A DNA stretch of 64,000 nucleotides, taken from contig VFJZ01000006.1 of assembly GCA_009885805.1 (NCBI GenBank), positions 78,665 to 142,664 on the forward strand, given 5' to 3'. The stretch is from Actinomycetota bacterium. Lineage in GTDB: Bacteria > Actinomycetota > Thermoleophilia > Gaiellales > F1-60-MAGs149. Of the stretch, positions 57,402 to 64,000 are shown one piece after another. The notes below the pieces were generated by a model. The model worked only from the letters and a program-made list of their open reading frames with translations, was not told where the DNA came from and made no database searches. How positions within the stretch are numbered: position 1 is the first letter of the stretch; every line of letters starts with the position of its first letter. A program made the position numbers and the translations under genes.

Positions 57402-58708
57402 CCGAGGCTCAGCGACGCCGTTCACAGCACGCCGTCATCCAGTTCGCGATTTCGGGACTGGCGGTCCTGGTCGTGCTCGTCGGAGCGGGCATGTTCGCGC
57501 TCGATACGATCGCCCGCGACCAGGCGCTCGCGAGTGCTCGCGAGTTCGCCCAGCTCGCCGCGCGCGGCGCGATCGAGCCGTACCTGACCGACGAGTTGGT
57601 AGCGGGCGACACGAGGGACCTGCAGCGGCTCGACGCCATCGTTCGCGACCGGTTGCTCGGCGCGTCGATCGTGCGCGTCAAGCTCTGGACCGACGACGGG
57701 CGAATCGTGTACTCGGACGAGCCGCGCCTGATCGGCCTGGTCGTGCCGCCCTCCGCGAGCGAGGCCGCTGCGGTCCGCGACGGGACCGTCGAGGCCGAGG
57801 TGGCGGACCTCGCCGCGCCCGAGAACCGCTTCGAGCGCGGCGTCGGCAAGCTGCTCGAGGTGTACACGCCGGTGCGGACTCCCGGCGGCCAGATGCTCCG
57901 GTTCGAGATCTACCAGCGGTACTCGTCGGTCACGGCCGCGGCACGGGACTCCTACCTCCGCTTCGGCGTCGTCGCCCTCGTCGGCCTGGTGCTGCTCTGG
58001 CTGCTGCAGCTGCCGATGGCGCGATCGCTGGTGCGCCGGCTCCGACAGGGTCAGGAGGAGCGTGAGGAGCTCCTGCTGCGGGCGATCGACGCCTCCGACA
58101 CGGAGCGTCGCCGGATCGCGACGGATCTACATGACGGTGTCGTCCAGGACCTCGCCGGCCTCTCGTTCTCGCTCGCGGCGGCGGCCGACCGGGCCAGCGG
58201 CGGCGGCGCGACCGCGGCGGCCGAGATCCTGGAGGAGGCGGCCGCGTCGTCGCGACGCGCGGTCCGGCAGATGCGATCGCTCCTCGTCGACATCTACCCG
58301 CCGAACCTCCACACCGTTGGACTGGAGGCGGCGCTGAAGGACCTCCTGTCGCCGCTACGGGCGCAGGGCGTGACGTCGGAGCTCGACGTCGAGCCGCGCC
58401 TACGGCTCGCGCCAGCCACCGAGCGGCTGCTGTTCGTGACGGCGCGCGAAGCGCTGCGCAACGTGGCCCGTCACGCCGAGGCGAGCACGGCCCGGGTCGA
58501 GGTGCGCGGCGACGTCGGCGGCGTCCGGCTGACGATCGACGACGATGGTCGCGGCCTGCCGCCGGACGACGGCTCCGAGGTCAGACCGAGCGGCCACATC
58601 GGGCTGGCGCTGCTGACGGATCTCGCTCAGCGCGCCGGTGGTGAGCTGGTCGTCGCCGAGCGCGAGGGCGGCGGGACGCGGGTCACACTCGGGGTGCCGA
58701 CGGCATGA
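57398..58708 (+). CDS. Membrane sensor histidine kinase (HisKA_3)
   Basis: 436 residues from GTG 57398. TM1 at ~15-35 and TM2 at ~187-210 flank an extracytoplasmic domain of ~150 residues (ASIVRVKLWTDDGRIVYSDE, PAS/dCache-like). RRIATDLHDGVVQDLAGLSFSL near 240-262 is the phosphoacceptor box (His ~245), RLLFVTAREALRNVARHAEAS the N-box and GHIGLALLTDLAQRAGG the G2-box. It should phosphorylate the adjacent receiver protein (ATGA overlap). Confidence 0.9.
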   Translation: MTEAQRRRSQHAVIQFAISGLAVLVVLVGAGMFALDTIARDQALASAREFAQLAARGAIEPYLTDELVAGDTRDLQRLDAIVRDRLLGASIVRVKLWTDDGRIVYSDEPRLIGLVVPPSASEAAAVRDGTVEAEVADLAAPENRFERGVGKLLEVYTPVRTPGGQMLRFEIYQRYSSVTAAARDSYLRFGVVALVGLVLLWLLQLPMARSLVRRLRQGQEEREELLLRAIDASDTERRRIATDLHDGVVQDLAGLSFSLAAAADRASGGGATAAAEILEEAAASSRRAVRQMRSLLVDIYPPNLHTVGLEAALKDLLSPLRAQGVTSELDVEPRLRLAPATERLLFVTAREALRNVARHAEASTARVEVRGDVGGVRLTIDDDGRGLPPDDGSEVRPSGHIGLALLTDLAQRAGGELVVAEREGGGTRVTLGVPTA

Positions 58709-59280
58709 TCCGTGTCCTCTGCGTCGACGATCACGCCGTCCTGCGCGCCAGCCTGCGCGAGTTACTCGCCGGCTACGACGACATCGAGGTGGTCGGAACG
58801 GCGACGGACGGTGACGGGGCGGGCCGGATGGCGGCGGTCACGGCGCCTGACGTCGTGCTGATGGACCTGCGGATGCCCGGCACCGATGGCGTCGTCGGGA
58901 CGCGGCAGGTCCTCGCCGCCCGCCCGGACGCGCGCGTCGTCGTCCTCACCGCCCTCTCCGACGTCGACCACATCTCCCAGGCGATCGAGGCCGGCGCCGT
59001 CGGCTACGTCCTGAAGGATGCGAGGCCGCGCGAGCTGATCGAGGCGATCCGCGTCGCCTACCGCGGCGACGCCGATCCCGGCGCCGCCGCGGAGGAGCTG
59101 AGCAATCGCCGTAGCGACGCCCTCTCGGAGCGCGATCTGCAGCTGTTGCGACTCGTGCTCGGCGGGAAGGCGCCGACCGCCGGCGGCGTCGCGGTGGAAC
59201 TGGAGGGCCTCTATCGACGGCTCGGCGTCACGCACGCCGAGGGTGCCGCGCTGTGGGCGCGGCGAAACGACATCGAGTAG
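58705..59280 (+). CDS. Response regulator with degenerate LuxR helix-turn-helix
   Basis: 191 residues from ATG 58705. Receiver domain intact: VLCVDDHAVLR, VLMDLRMPGTDG with phospho-Asp54, VVLTALS and YVLKDARPRELIEAI. The expected LuxR domain begins LSERDLQLLRLVLGGK but continues PTAGGVAVELEGLYRRLGV, lacking the recognition-helix S-x-x-TV-x-x-H pattern. It therefore may not bind DNA in the usual way, and could act through the BTAD regulator two genes upstream. Confidence 0.85.
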   Translation: MIRVLCVDDHAVLRASLRELLAGYDDIEVVGTATDGDGAGRMAAVTAPDVVLMDLRMPGTDGVVGTRQVLAARPDARVVVLTALSDVDHISQAIEAGAVGYVLKDARPRELIEAIRVAYRGDADPGAAAEELSNRRSDALSERDLQLLRLVLGGKAPTAGGVAVELEGLYRRLGVTHAEGAALWARRNDIE

Positions 59281-59284
59281 CGGC

Positions 59285-60253
59285 TCAGCGGCTCATCCGG
59301 TCGGCGGCGTCGATCGCGACCACGAGGCTGGCGGCCGAGGCGATCCCCTGCCCGGCGATCGCGAACGCCGTGCCGTGGTCGACGCTCGTGCGCACGAACG
59401 GCAGGCCGAGGGTGACGTTGACGCCGCTGTCGAGGCCGAGGTACTTGATCGGGATCAGGCCCTGGTCGTGGTACTGCGCGACGACGAGGTCGAACTCGCC
59501 CTCGCGGGCGCGCATGAAGACGGTGTCGCCCGGCCAGGGGCCGGTGACGTCGTGGCCCTCGCGCCGCGCCGCCTCGATCGCGGGCGCGATGATCGCCGCC
59601 TCCTCGTCACCGAACAGGCCACCTTCGCTCGCGTGCGGATTGAGCCCGGCGACCCCGATGCGAGGCCGGGGGAGTCCGAACGCCGTCCCGGCGCCGGCGG
59701 CGGCGCGGATCGCGCGCAGCTCGCCCGCCAGGTCGAGCCCGGCAACCGCGTCACGCAGCGAGACGTGGGCGCTGACGAGCACCACGCGCAGCTCCGGGTT
59801 GTAGAGCATCATCGTCACGTGCTCGATGCCGGCGAGGGCCGCCAACATCTCCGTGTGGCCGGGGTAGGGGATGCCGGCGAGGTGCAGCGCCTCCTTGTTG
59901 ATCGGCGCGGTGACGAGCGCCCGCAGATCCCCCGCCGTGATCAGGGCGACAGCCCGTTCGATGTACGAGAACGCGGCGCGGCCGGCGGCGGCGCTGACCT
60001 GCCCGACCTCGACCTCGCCGCGTTCCGTGGTCCCGAGGACGTCGATCACGCCCGGTTCGCCGCGCCGATCGCTGATGTGGGAGATGGCGTGGAGGCTGAC
60101 GTCCAGGCCGAGGCTCGCGATCTCGCGTCGGAGTGCGCCGGCGGCGCCGACCACGACCACGTCGGCCGAGCGGCCGTCGGCCGCGAGCGCCTTGACGCAG
60201 ATCTCGGGCCCGATCCCGGCTGGGTCGCCCATCGTCAGGGCGAGCGGCGTCAT
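59285..60253 (-). CDS. PdxA-family 4-hydroxythreonine-4-phosphate dehydrogenase (likely PdxA2)
   Basis: 322 residues from ATG 60253. NAD-dependent enzyme: LTMGDPAGIGPEI, ALVTAPINKEAL, PYPGHTEML with the metal His, VSAHVSLRDAV, GLNPHASEGGLFGDEE, HDQGLIPIKYLG with the second metal His and GVNVTLGLPFVRTSVDHGTAFAIAG. The PdxA2 branch oxidises 4-phospho-D-threonate/D-erythronate. The ATGA-coupled DUF1537 kinase gene and the absence of other vitamin-B6 genes support acid-sugar catabolism rather than pyridoxine synthesis. Confidence 0.9.
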   Translation of the reverse strand: MTPLALTMGDPAGIGPEICVKALAADGRSADVVVVGAAGALRREIASLGLDVSLHAISHISDRRGEPGVIDVLGTTERGEVEVGQVSAAAGRAAFSYIERAVALITAGDLRALVTAPINKEALHLAGIPYPGHTEMLAALAGIEHVTMMLYNPELRVVLVSAHVSLRDAVAGLDLAGELRAIRAAAGAGTAFGLPRPRIGVAGLNPHASEGGLFGDEEAAIIAPAIEAARREGHDVTGPWPGDTVFMRAREGEFDLVVAQYHDQGLIPIKYLGLDSGVNVTLGLPFVRTSVDHGTAFAIAGQGIASAASLVVAIDAADRMSR

Positions 60254-61308
60254 CCGCGCAGACTCGTCAGGTGGGCGTGGAGTTCGACGAGGGTGTCGGC
60301 GTCACCGAAGCCGCCGGCCTTGGTCACGAGCGTCGCGGTCCCGCCGGCGATGCGGCCGCGGACGATGCCCGGCTGCGGCTCGTCCACGACCTCGACCGAG
60401 GCGTCGTCGAGTCCGGCGACGACGGCACGTACCGTCTCGCCGCCGGTGACGATCAGCCCGTCGTAGCCGGCGGCGAGCAGCGCGCGCGCCTGCCGAGCGA
60501 GATCGGCTGCGACCGCGGCCGCTGCCGCCGGTGTCACCGCACGCGCGCCGACCGGCGGGGCGGTGACGACGGCGACCGACCCGTCGTGGACACTCATCAG
60601 CCGCTCGAGCTGGTCGCGGTTCACGGGGTGCAACGAGCCGACGATGACGGCGATCCGCCGCGCCGGTGGCAGTGGCGGCCGTGCCGTGGCGTCGGCGCGC
60701 GCGTGCCGGCGGGCGAGGGCGTGGGCGAGGCCGGGCGAGCCGACCCAGAGCACGTCCGCTGTGTCGCCGGCGGCCGCCGCCACGATCGCGTCAAGATCGG
60801 CGTCGGTGGTGGCGTCGCAGATCTCGACGCGATCCGCTGGCAGTGGCGCGAGCAGCTGGGCGATCGCTCCGGTCGTCACCGCATGTCGGGCGTCGCGGGC
60901 GAACGAGCTGCGGGCGAGATCGCCGCCGTCGAGGAGCTGCACGCCGCCGCGCGTCGTCCGCCCTGCCGCGGGGAAGGCAGGCGCGAAGATGACGCGGCGG
61001 CGCCCGGAGGCAGCGAGCGCCGCTTCGATCTCGAGCGCGAGGTGGCCGCGCAGGGTCGAGTCGACCGTCTTCACGAGCAGCGGCGCGTCCCGCACCTGGA
61101 GGATGGCGGCGCGGACGAGGCCGGCCGCCTCGGCGGCGCGCCGGCTGCGGGTGTCGGTGTCGATCGCGACGAGGTCGACATGCGGCACTCCGTCGCGGCC
61201 GCCCACGATCGCGACTGCGCGTTCCGCGGCGCCGTACGCGACGAAGGGTCCGGCGCCATCCATGGCGCTGGTGAAGTCGTCGGCGACGATCCCGATCCGC
61301 AGGCTCAC
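60250..61308 (-). CDS. Four-carbon acid sugar kinase (DUF1537)
   Basis: 352 residues from GTG 61308, just before the conserved RIGIVADDFTSAMDGAG; an in-frame ATG at 61359 would add unconserved residues. The N-terminal domain has VKTVDSTLRGHLALEIEAAL and FAPAFPAAGRTT; the C-terminal ATP domain has VLWVGSPGLA, VIVGSLHPVNRDQ, and LIVTGGETVRAV. These kinases phosphorylate D-threonate, D-erythronate or related acids, and their products are substrates of PdxA2, the next gene. An 8-bp inverted repeat lies just upstream. Confidence 0.9.
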   Translation of the reverse strand: MSLRIGIVADDFTSAMDGAGPFVAYGAAERAVAIVGGRDGVPHVDLVAIDTDTRSRRAAEAAGLVRAAILQVRDAPLLVKTVDSTLRGHLALEIEAALAASGRRRVIFAPAFPAAGRTTRGGVQLLDGGDLARSSFARDARHAVTTGAIAQLLAPLPADRVEICDATTDADLDAIVAAAAGDTADVLWVGSPGLAHALARRHARADATARPPLPPARRIAVIVGSLHPVNRDQLERLMSVHDGSVAVVTAPPVGARAVTPAAAAAVAADLARQARALLAAGYDGLIVTGGETVRAVVAGLDDASVEVVDEPQPGIVRGRIAGGTATLVTKAGGFGDADTLVELHAHLTSLRG

Positions 61309-61315
61309 GGACGGA

Positions 61316-61349
61316 AGTGGACCATAACGCGGGTGGCCGCCGGTCCACT
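61316..61349. promoter_or_regulatory. Inverted repeat, possible operator for the acid-sugar operon
   Basis: AGTGGACC (61316-61323) and GGTCCACT (61342-61349) form a perfect 8-bp inverted repeat with an 18-nt spacer, just before the DUF1537 start. It overlaps a minus-strand TATGGT (61326-61321). A repressor site is plausible; no regulator gene is adjacent. Confidence 0.4.
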
Positions 61350-61385
61350 GTGGTTGCACCTCGGTGAGGACCGACGGATGATGGT

Positions 61386-62678
61386 GTGTTGGCGCTCGTC
61401 GGCAGGCAGCCGGAGCTGACGGCGATCGCCGCCGCGCTCGCGGCTGCGTGCGCGGGCGGCGCCGTGCTGGTGCTCCGCGGGGAGCCGGGGGCCGGGAAGA
61501 CGGCGCTGCTGTCGCACGGGCGCGGCCGCCGTCGACCGGGGCTTTGCCGTCGCGACCGCGGCTTCGGCTTCCAGGTCGGAGAGCTCCTCGCGCAGTGCCG
61601 GCAGCGACGACTCGCGCGGTCGATCGTCGAGCGCGAGCTTGAGATCTGGCGCGACTGGATCTCCCTGCCGTACGGCCTTGCCGTGCTGGCCGGCCGATCG
61701 GTTCGCGCCGCGCCGAAGAAGGTGGTCGTGAAGAAGGACTCGAAGACGACCGCGACCTTCATGCTCGAGAAGAGCATGAAGGTGACGCTCCGGGTCACGC
61801 CGGGCGCGGTCGACGCGTCGGGTGAGGCCACGGTCGAGCTCCTGGTCAGCGTGGTCCGGGACGGCGAGCCCCTGCCGGGCAAGAAGGTGGACGTCTGGTC
61901 GACGGGATCGACGCCGGCCGAGACCTTGAAGGTGCCTGCAGTGATCTGTACTGCGGGTGCTTGTTTCTGGCCCACCGCGGATCCGGGCGTGCTGGGCGCG
62001 TCGATCCCGAAGGCGGTCACGATCGACGCCAAGGGCGAGGCGCGACTCACCCTGCGCACGGGGATGGTGCCGGGAATCGTGACGATCCAGGCCTGGGCCG
62101 AGGCCGACGGCGGGGCCTTGCGGACGAAGAATCTGGACGACGTGCGAGACGAGGCGACGGTCGTGGTGAACGCACGGCCGGGCGCCAGTCTCGGCAGCCT
62201 GACGTTGCTCAGGCAAAGGCTGCAGACGTATGCCGCCACCGAGCAGGTCGACCTGATCTCCTCCAGCGCAGTCGCGCTTGCCGACCAGTTGAACGCTCTC
62301 GCCCCCGCCGCCGGCATGGCCGACGTCATCTTCTCGCCGGTGCGGAGGGTGGGCGATGGTGAGGAGGCCGTGATCGCGTCGCTCGCCACCACCCAGCCGC
62401 TGCTCGGCCGCGACGGTGCCTTCTCCACGTCCGCGACGACGTGCGTGATCCCGTTTCGCCGTATCAGTGCGGCACTGACGACGGTGTATGGCGGCTTCGC
62501 CGGCGTCGTGCGCGGCGGCGTGTTGCCGGACCTGCCGGTGCTCGGCCAGTGGCTGGCGGGGACGCCGACGACCGGGTACACGTTCGTGGCAGGCACGGCG
62601 GTGCGCGGCGGCGCGCCCAGTTACTGGGCCTCCATGGGGTGGCTCGACAAGACGGTACCCGGCCTCTGCCGCGGGTAG
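61386..62678 (+). CDS. Chimeric ORF: LuxR-type ATPase N-terminus joined to Ig-like extracellular protein remnant
   Basis: 430 codons from GTG 61386. Residues 1-~45 (LVGRQPELTAIAAAL, VLRGEPGAGKTALL) are the P-loop start of a large LuxR/MalT-family AAA regulator. After ~48 this similarity stops. From ~105 the sequence is strand-rich and Ig-like (KMKVTLRV-type strands, GEATVELLVSVVRDGEPLPGKK), resembling bacterial Ig/invasin repeats, followed by FWPTADPGVLGASIPKAVTI and a Gly/Ala-rich C-terminal part. The two halves are unrelated; the second half would normally be secreted but lacks a signal here. Probably a fused remnant, though one open frame persists. Confidence 0.5.
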   Translation: MLALVGRQPELTAIAAALAAACAGGAVLVLRGEPGAGKTALLSHGRGRRRPGLCRRDRGFGFQVGELLAQCRQRRLARSIVERELEIWRDWISLPYGLAVLAGRSVRAAPKKVVVKKDSKTTATFMLEKSMKVTLRVTPGAVDASGEATVELLVSVVRDGEPLPGKKVDVWSTGSTPAETLKVPAVICTAGACFWPTADPGVLGASIPKAVTIDAKGEARLTLRTGMVPGIVTIQAWAEADGGALRTKNLDDVRDEATVVVNARPGASLGSLTLLRQRLQTYAATEQVDLISSSAVALADQLNALAPAAGMADVIFSPVRRVGDGEEAVIASLATTQPLLGRDGAFSTSATTCVIPFRRISAALTTVYGGFAGVVRGGVLPDLPVLGQWLAGTPTTGYTFVAGTAVRGGAPSYWASMGWLDKTVPGLCRG

Positions 62679-62718
62679 CTCACGGCGATCGGGAATGCCA
62701 TTCCGTGGTCGACGTCCG

Positions 62719-63642
62719 TCAGGCGCCGAAGGGGGCGACGCTGAGGTATTTGAAGCCGGAGTCGACGGCGAGCGTGACGATCACGGCGTCCGGGCCGAGA
62801 CGCTCGGCGAGGCGGTGCGCGCCGACGACGTTCGCGCCGGTCGAGATCCCGGCGAAGATGCCTTCCTCGCGGGCGAGCCGGGCGGTCATCTCGATGGCGG
62901 CGGCATCCTCGATCGGCTCGACATGGTCGACCTTCGCCGGATCCCAGTGCGGCATCACGAACCCCGTCCAGCCCTGGATCAGGAACGGGCCGGCGGCGCC
63001 GCCGCTGATCGCGGCCGACGATGCGGGTTCGTGGGCCTGGATGTAGACGCCGCGGGGCTTCAGGGCGTCCGACACGCCCATCAGCGAGCTGGCGGTGCCC
63101 ATGCCGTGGCAGAACGCCGTCACGCGGCCGTCGCTCTGCTCCCAGATCTCACGCCCGAGCCGGTCGCGGTGGTCGGGGATGATGTACGGGTTGTTGAACT
63201 GGTCGGTGGCGTAGTGCCGGGGCCGCTGCGCGAGTTCGGCGGCGCGGGTGACCATGTTGCGGATGTCCTGCGCGGTCACCTTCGGTCGCCCCTCGACCGC
63301 CGGGACGACGTCGACCTCGGCGCCGAGCGCGCGCATCAGCTGGAAGCGCTCCTCGGTGAAGCAGTCGGCCATCACGATCAGCGCCCGGTACCCCTTCGCG
63401 CTGCAGACGAGGGCCAGCGCCGGGCCGGTGCTGCCGCCGGTGTACTCGACGACGGTGTCGCCGACCGACAGCAGCCCGTCGCGCTCCGCGCCCTCGATCA
63501 TCGCGCGCGCCATCCGGTCCTTCATCGACCCGGTCGGATTGCGGTACTCGAGCTTCAGCCAGAGCTCGGCGCCGTTCGGCGGCGCGCAGCGGCGAAGCCT
63601 GACGACCGGAGTGTCGCCGATTGCTTCGAGTATCGACTCCAC
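62719..63642 (-). CDS. Cysteine-synthase-family PLP enzyme
   Basis: 307 residues from GTG 63642. Fold type II beta-synthase: IGDTPVVRLRR, EYRNPTGSMKDRMARAMIE with the Schiff-base Lys, VVEYTGGSTGPALALV (substrate loop), YATDQFNNPYII, GMGTASSLMGVSDALK in place of GTGGTITG, and EEGIFAGISTGANVVGA. The changed glycine loop (HGMGTASSLMG) and the TGGSTG variant indicate a cysteine-synthase or cystathionine-beta-synthase-like paralog rather than a standard CysK. Position 62679-62718 between it and the chimeric ORF holds no gene. Confidence 0.88.
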   Translation of the reverse strand: MESILEAIGDTPVVRLRRCAPPNGAELWLKLEYRNPTGSMKDRMARAMIEGAERDGLLSVGDTVVEYTGGSTGPALALVCSAKGYRALIVMADCFTEERFQLMRALGAEVDVVPAVEGRPKVTAQDIRNMVTRAAELAQRPRHYATDQFNNPYIIPDHRDRLGREIWEQSDGRVTAFCHGMGTASSLMGVSDALKPRGVYIQAHEPASSAAISGGAAGPFLIQGWTGFVMPHWDPAKVDHVEPIEDAAAIEMTARLAREEGIFAGISTGANVVGAHRLAERLGPDAVIVTLAVDSGFKYLSVAPFGA

Positions 63643-63838
63643 GGCGTGATCATCGCCGAGGCGCGGCGCCGCTGCAAGCGAAGCCGCCGGGCGATCAGGC
63701 CCAGAGGGCGCAGATGGGCAGGCGGGGAGCCGTTCACCGGGCGGATCGGCGACGGAGATCTGCAGACGGAGCTTCGCTAGACTCAGAGGGCCCTCCTGAC
63801 TCCGGCCAGTGGTCGAGCCGGAGACATCGAGGGAGTTC

Positions 63839-63911
63839 GCCCTCTTAGCTCAGTTGGTAGAGCACCTCCATGGTAAGGAGGGGGTCGGCGGTTCGAGTCC
63901 GCCAGAGGGCT
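63839..63911 (+). tRNA. tRNA-Thr (GGU)
   Basis: 73 nt. Acceptor arms GCCCTCT (63839-63845) and AGAGGGC (63904-63910), discriminator T 63911. D-arm AGCTCAGTTGGTAGAGC, anticodon stem CCTCC/GGAGG with loop ATGGTAA and anticodon GGT at 63872-63874, T-arm with TTCGAGT. CCA is not encoded. TAGACT at 63778-63783 is a possible -10 box. The 90 bp after it contain no gene but repeat GCGGGAACA twice. Confidence 0.95.
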
Positions 63912-64000
63912 TCTGCGAATAGGCCTGTAAATAGCCACTTTCCGTTCACTCTCCCTTCGGGGAGTTCGGGGTCCGCGGGAACACTGCGGGAACATCAGGA
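63912..64000. other. tRNA-Thr 3' flank with GCGGGAACA repeats
   Basis: Downstream of the tRNA to the window edge. GCGGGAACA occurs twice, 11 nt apart, near 63976-63995, and CTCCCTTCGGGGAG (63950-63963) is a short hairpin. tRNA 3' ends are common integration sites, but no duplicated tRNA end or integrase gene is visible here, so an att site cannot be claimed. Confidence 0.25.

Noticed and set aside
59285..60253. Vitamin B6 pathway assignment for pdxA
   Set aside because: The DUF1537 kinase partner favours the PdxA2 acid-sugar role; kept only as an alternative.
63783..63995. Minus-strand ORF across tRNA-Thr
   Set aside because: It reads the complement of the tRNA (RRPPPYHGGALPTELRG), a well-known false protein.
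63912..64000. tRNA-Thr integration site of a genomic island
   Set aside because: No integrase or duplicated tRNA end lies in the visible sequence; the window ends too early to decide.

Overview
The window is about 70% G+C and densely packed. Genes start with ATG, GTG or TTG, and many neighbours overlap by 4 bp (ATGA, GTGA or TTGA). Many genes have a TANNNT hexamer 6-9 nt before the start codon and no Shine-Dalgarno, the hallmark of leaderless transcription in actinobacteria. With ThyX, a SigK/RskA-type sigma/anti-sigma pair, a BTAD regulator, NarL-type two-component systems and an Ada-AlkA fusion, this points to a chromosomal segment of a high-G+C actinobacterial lineage. Thermoleophilia-like is my best guess; no rRNA or ribosomal protein is present to prove it.

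Layout. 1-4.4 kb: amine oxidase tail, methylglyoxal synthase, a CYTH-like protein, a scar of two 5'-truncated genes, a HAD dehalogenase and an alkylation-repair pair (Ada-AlkA, Ogt). 4.6-17.5 kb: PLP decarboxylase, DUF4097/histidine kinase/response regulator operon, M20 peptidase, solitary ectoine synthase, PhoX-like secreted protein, glutamine amidotransferase, ThDP enzyme, DUF349 protein, amidohydrolase. 17.5-25.4 kb: acyl-CoA dehydrogenase/APH-kinase/TauE run, then a four-gene minus-strand operon (GNAT, oxalyl-CoA-synthetase-like ligase, ketopantoate-reductase-like, diaminopropionate-lyase-like). 25.4-28.4 kb: cobalt nitrile hydratase operon with two beta paralogs. 28.4-35.4 kb: CE7 esterase, then a large DUF4062/STAND/TPR protein and a VOC protein facing a SLOG + RyR/TrkA-N channel-like operon; this is the most interesting locus. 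35.5-38.4 kb: CoA-binding protein, MetY, and two truncated pseudogenes abutting each other.

38.5-51.2 kb: GntR regulator, CapA lipoprotein, cold-shock protein, YgfZ-like, M32 carboxypeptidase, CheW, ThyX, SigK/RskA, SDR, PgsA, PlsY, a HisKA-only protein, Fpg/Nei, asparaginase, principal sigma factor and tRNA-Tyr. 51.2-64 kb: zinc-ribbon protein, ArsR/SRPBCC pair, SufR-like regulator plus MFS exporter, heparinase-like protein, BTAD/kinase/response-regulator operon, PdxA/DUF1537 pair, a chimeric ORF, a cysteine-synthase-like enzyme and tRNA-Thr.

Three levels stand out beyond the gene list: (i) a putative nucleotide-sensing conflict locus at 29.4-35.4 kb; (ii) palindromic repeats, one inserted in frame in a gene and another supplying the stop codons of two convergent genes; (iii) compact divergent promoters in which two -10 boxes share their TA dinucleotide (A-N3-TA-N3-T). 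No CRISPR array, insertion sequence or prophage was seen.
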